This document shows positions 13,616 to 15,463 of a stretch of DNA of 15,463 nucleotides, in pieces. Source of the DNA: Fervidifonticultor_A tertius (GTDB taxonomy: Bacteria > Sysuimicrobiota > Sysuimicrobiia > Sysuimicrobiales > Humicultoraceae); assembly GCA_031459235.1 (NCBI GenBank), contig JAVKIY010000062.1:1-15463 (forward strand), given 5' to 3'. Numbering within the stretch: position 1 is the stretch's first letter; every line of letters starts with the position of its first letter. The translations under genes were made by a program, and so were the position numbers. The notes beneath the pieces were generated by a model that worked only from the letters and a program-made list of their open reading frames with translations, was not told the origin of the DNA and ran no database searches.

Positions 13616-14470
13616 TCAGCGCTCCCCGCCGCGCGGCGGCGCTCCTGGATGATACGGTGCCGGGATGAACTCCACGCCAGGCCGCCGCTGGCGCGTCTGC
13701 GGGTAGAGATCCATCAGCTGGTAGACTTCCATGGGCATGCCGTCGCTGACCAGCAGTCCCATGGCCCGGGCCTCTTCATAGGTGATGGGGTAGTCATGGG
13801 TCCAGCGGCCCTCGCTCAGCATCGACGCGATCTCGGCGGCCTTCTCCGGGCTGTGGTGCTCGAGCAACAAGGTGCGGACGGTCTCGCGGACCTGCTCGAT
13901 CGCCTTCCTGGCCATGTCGCCGAGGATCAGCGTGTGGTCGTCACGGTTGGGGTTCGGCTGGTCCAGCGCCTTGAGGATCGAGGCGGCGGGGTAGTAGCCG
14001 CCCTGCTGGCTGCCCAGCTGGGGGTCCACCGGGCCCAGCACCGCGTCCGGATCCATCACAATGTCGTCCGCCGCCAGCGCCACCAGCGTGCCACCCGACA
14101 TGGCGTAGTGCGGTACCAGCACGGTGACCTTCCCCTTGTGGCGCTTGAGCGCACAGGCGATCTGTTCCGCTGCAAGAACCAGGCCTCCTGGCGTGTGCAC
14201 GATGAGATCGATGGGCATCTCCGGTGGCGTCATCCGGATGGCCCGGAGCAGGAGCTCTGAGTCTTCGATGTCGATGTACCGCGCAATGGGAATCCCCAGC
14301 AGGCTCATGGTTTCCTGCCGGTGGATCATGGTGATCACCCGCGATTTGCGCTTGCGCTCCAGCAGGCGAATCATGGCCAGACGGCGCGCAGCCAGCATCT
14401 GGCGCCCAAACAACGGGATGAAGGCTTGCAGCAGCAACAGGATCCAGATGAGGTTCAGGAAGTCAGCCAC
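13616..14470 (-). CDS. SDH_sah-type ClpP-fold serine protease, membrane-anchored
   Basis: A 284-residue protein. One N-terminal helix (about 5-21) anchors it, followed by a basic, coiled stretch (29-45). The ClpP/SppA-like core has the oxyanion-loop motif HTPGG (92-96) and the nucleophile Ser125 in AMSGGTLVALAADDI. A conserved DMARKA segment supplies Lys189 as a possible general base. This matches the serine dehydrogenase proteinase (SDH_sah, PF01972) family, whose members cut membrane or periplasmic proteins; the natural substrate is not known. The start is GTG 14470 with a GGGGGGGA ribosome-binding run upstream. It lies 30 bases after the SDR gene on the same strand, so co-transcription is likely. 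Confidence 0.85.
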   Translation of the reverse strand: MADFLNLIWILLLLQAFIPLFGRQMLAARRLAMIRLLERKRKSRVITMIHRQETMSLLGIPIARYIDIEDSELLLRAIRMTPPEMPIDLIVHTPGGLVLAAEQIACALKRHKGKVTVLVPHYAMSGGTLVALAADDIVMDPDAVLGPVDPQLGSQQGGYYPAASILKALDQPNPNRDDHTLILGDMARKAIEQVRETVRTLLLEHHSPEKAAEIASMLSEGRWTHDYPITYEEARAMGLLVSDGMPMEVYQLMDLYPQTRQRRPGVEFIPAPYHPGAPPRGGER

Positions 14471-14500
14471 GCCAAGTCCCCCCCTGGCGGAGCGCTACAC

Positions 14501-15283
14501 TCAGGCCGCGCTCATCCCGCCGTCCACCGCCAGCACCTGGCCGGTGATGTAGCCCGCCGACGGCGCCACCAGGCACAGGGCGGCCCCGACCAGGTCCTCG
14601 GGAGAGCCCAGCCGGCCGCAGGGGATGCGCTCGAGCAGTGCCTGGCCCGCGCGCTGGATGGCCACCTCTGACATGCGCGTGGGGATGAACCCCGGGGCGA
14701 GCGCGTTCACCGTCACCCCGGCGGGCGCCCACTTCACGGCCAGGTCGCGCGTGAGCGCGATGATCGCGCCCTTGCTCGCCGCGTAGCCCGCGGCGTCGAG
14801 GATCTCGGGCGGCGACCCGGCCAGGCCCGCGACCGAGGCGATGTTCAGGATGCGGCCGTAGCGCCGCGCGAGCATGCCGCGGCCCACGGCCTGGCACATG
14901 AGGAACGTCCCGGTGGCGTTCGCATTCATGACCTCGTGCCACCGTTCTGGCGGCATCGTCTCCGCGGGCGCGCCCCAGGAGCGGCCGGCGGCGTTGACCA
15001 GGATCGACAGGTCGCCTACCGCGGCCTGCGCCGCGGCCACCGTCCGCTCGACTTGCGCGGGGTCGGCGACGTCGGCCTGGAAGGCCGCGCAGGCGATGCC
15101 CGCCGACCGCAACGACGCCTCCGCCGGCCCGAGCCACTCCGTCCGCCGGGCGACGATCGCCACACGGGCGCCCGCCGCGCCCAGCGTTCGCGCGATCGCC
15201 AGCCCGATGCCGCGCGAGCCACCGGTGACGAGCGCGGCCTGGCCGTCGAGGCTAAACAGCCGGTCCACCGGACTGGCGGGCAT
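14501..15283 (-). CDS. Short-chain dehydrogenase/reductase (SDR)
   Basis: A 260-residue classical SDR. The cofactor motif is TGGSRGIG (20-27), with an Arg-rich end to the second strand (ARRT, 45-48) that hints at NADP use. The NAAG motif is at 97-100; catalytic Ser150, Tyr167 and Lys171 (YAASK) are all present; the C-terminal YITGQVLAVDGG is standard. Relatives oxidise or reduce sugars, polyols or acyl groups; the substrate is not evident. The ATG at 15283 is chosen because it lies at the right distance before the first strand (LDGQAALVTGG); the frame extends upstream but reads out of frame with the DinB-like gene. It overlaps that gene's end by 32 bases. Confidence 0.9.
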   Translation of the reverse strand: MPASPVDRLFSLDGQAALVTGGSRGIGLAIARTLGAAGARVAIVARRTEWLGPAEASLRSAGIACAAFQADVADPAQVERTVAAAQAAVGDLSILVNAAGRSWGAPAETMPPERWHEVMNANATGTFLMCQAVGRGMLARRYGRILNIASVAGLAGSPPEILDAAGYAASKGAIIALTRDLAVKWAPAGVTVNALAPGFIPTRMSEVAIQRAGQALLERIPCGRLGSPEDLVGAALCLVAPSAGYITGQVLAVDGGMSAA

Positions 15284-15463
15284 GCGCGTAGAGTCGTCGC
15301 AGCAGGGCGATCCGGCCGGCGTGGTAGGCGATGTGCGCCACCCCGCCGAGGACGAGTTGCGCGGTGGAGCGGTTCCGCGTCCGCATCGCCGTGCGGGCGA
15401 GCCCGGCCGGGGTGAGCGCGCCAACGTGCCGCACCAGCGCCGCGTGCAGCCGCCCCGCGCGGG
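15252..15463 (-). CDS. DinB/DUF1572-like protein, C-terminal part only (cut by window end)
   Basis: The minus-strand frame is open from the window end to TAG at 15252-15254, giving about 69 residues. The last helix contains VAHIAYHAGRIALLRRLY, the H-x-x-Y-H-x-G-(Q/R)-I pattern of DinB-superfamily (DUF664/DUF1572) four-helix proteins, where the His is a metal ligand. Such proteins are often thiol transferases acting with bacillithiol or mycothiol, or of unknown role. The N-terminal helices with the other metal ligands lie outside the window. It overlaps the SDR start by 32 bases and so heads or belongs to that operon. Confidence 0.65.
   Translation of the reverse strand, partial: RAGRLHAALVRHVGALTPAGLARTAMRTRNRSTAQLVLGGVAHIAYHAGRIALLRRLYAHARQSGGPAV

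Overview
The window is a high-GC (about 70%) bacterial chromosomal segment from an organism with a Tat export system, GTG start codons, short or 4-base-overlapping gene junctions, and several uncharacterised families. The gene content (Tat-exported sugar-type ABC transporter, DUF6152/DUF6644 pair, Rv2578c-type radical SAM protein) fits an uncultured soil or sediment lineage such as Rokubacteria/Methylomirabilota. That placement is inferred from gene style alone; no rRNA or marker gene is present.

Layout. (1) 1-630, minus strand: a type II toxin-antitoxin pair (RelE-like toxin cut by the window edge, plus antitoxin), a LexA-box-like palindrome just upstream, a short direct repeat, and a decayed ribbon-helix-helix (VapB-like) remnant. 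(2) 628-1305, plus: PrsW-family membrane protease. (3) 1324-4196, minus: a metallo-beta-lactamase-fold hydrolase followed with a GTGA overlap by a CPA2 cation:proton antiporter with RCK domains. (4) 4305-8687, plus: a complete ABC importer operon (Tat-exported binding protein, strong intergenic hairpin, ATPase, two permeases). It runs into a gutted amidohydrolase gene and then an intact NAD-dependent epimerase-like gene (8911-9825). (5) 9826-11666, plus: the C-terminal half of a broken mismatch-specific DNA glycosylase (Mug-like) gene, then a promoter whose spacer holds a near-consensus Gram-positive-type LexA operator, driving a radical SAM protein interrupted by a 166-residue mini-intein. 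(6) 11742-13610, plus: a three-gene set of a periplasmic DUF6152 protein, a four-helix DUF6644 membrane protein and a membrane-anchored HtrA-like serine protease. (7) 13616-15463, minus: a DinB/DUF1572-like protein (cut by the window end), an SDR oxidoreductase and an SDH_sah-type ClpP-fold membrane protease.

The most notable locus is 9826-11666. A DNA-repair gene remnant lies immediately upstream of a gene that appears to be under LexA (SOS) control. Its product belongs to the superfamily that includes spore photoproduct lyase and carries an intein exactly at the third cysteine of the CxxxCxxC [4Fe-4S] motif. Activity would therefore depend on both transcriptional derepression and protein splicing at the cluster site. 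A second, less perfect LexA-like site precedes the toxin-antitoxin pair.

No tRNA, rRNA, CRISPR array, transposase or phage gene was seen. Apart from the toxin-antitoxin side (245-627), no stretch over 300 bases lacks a gene or gene remnant.
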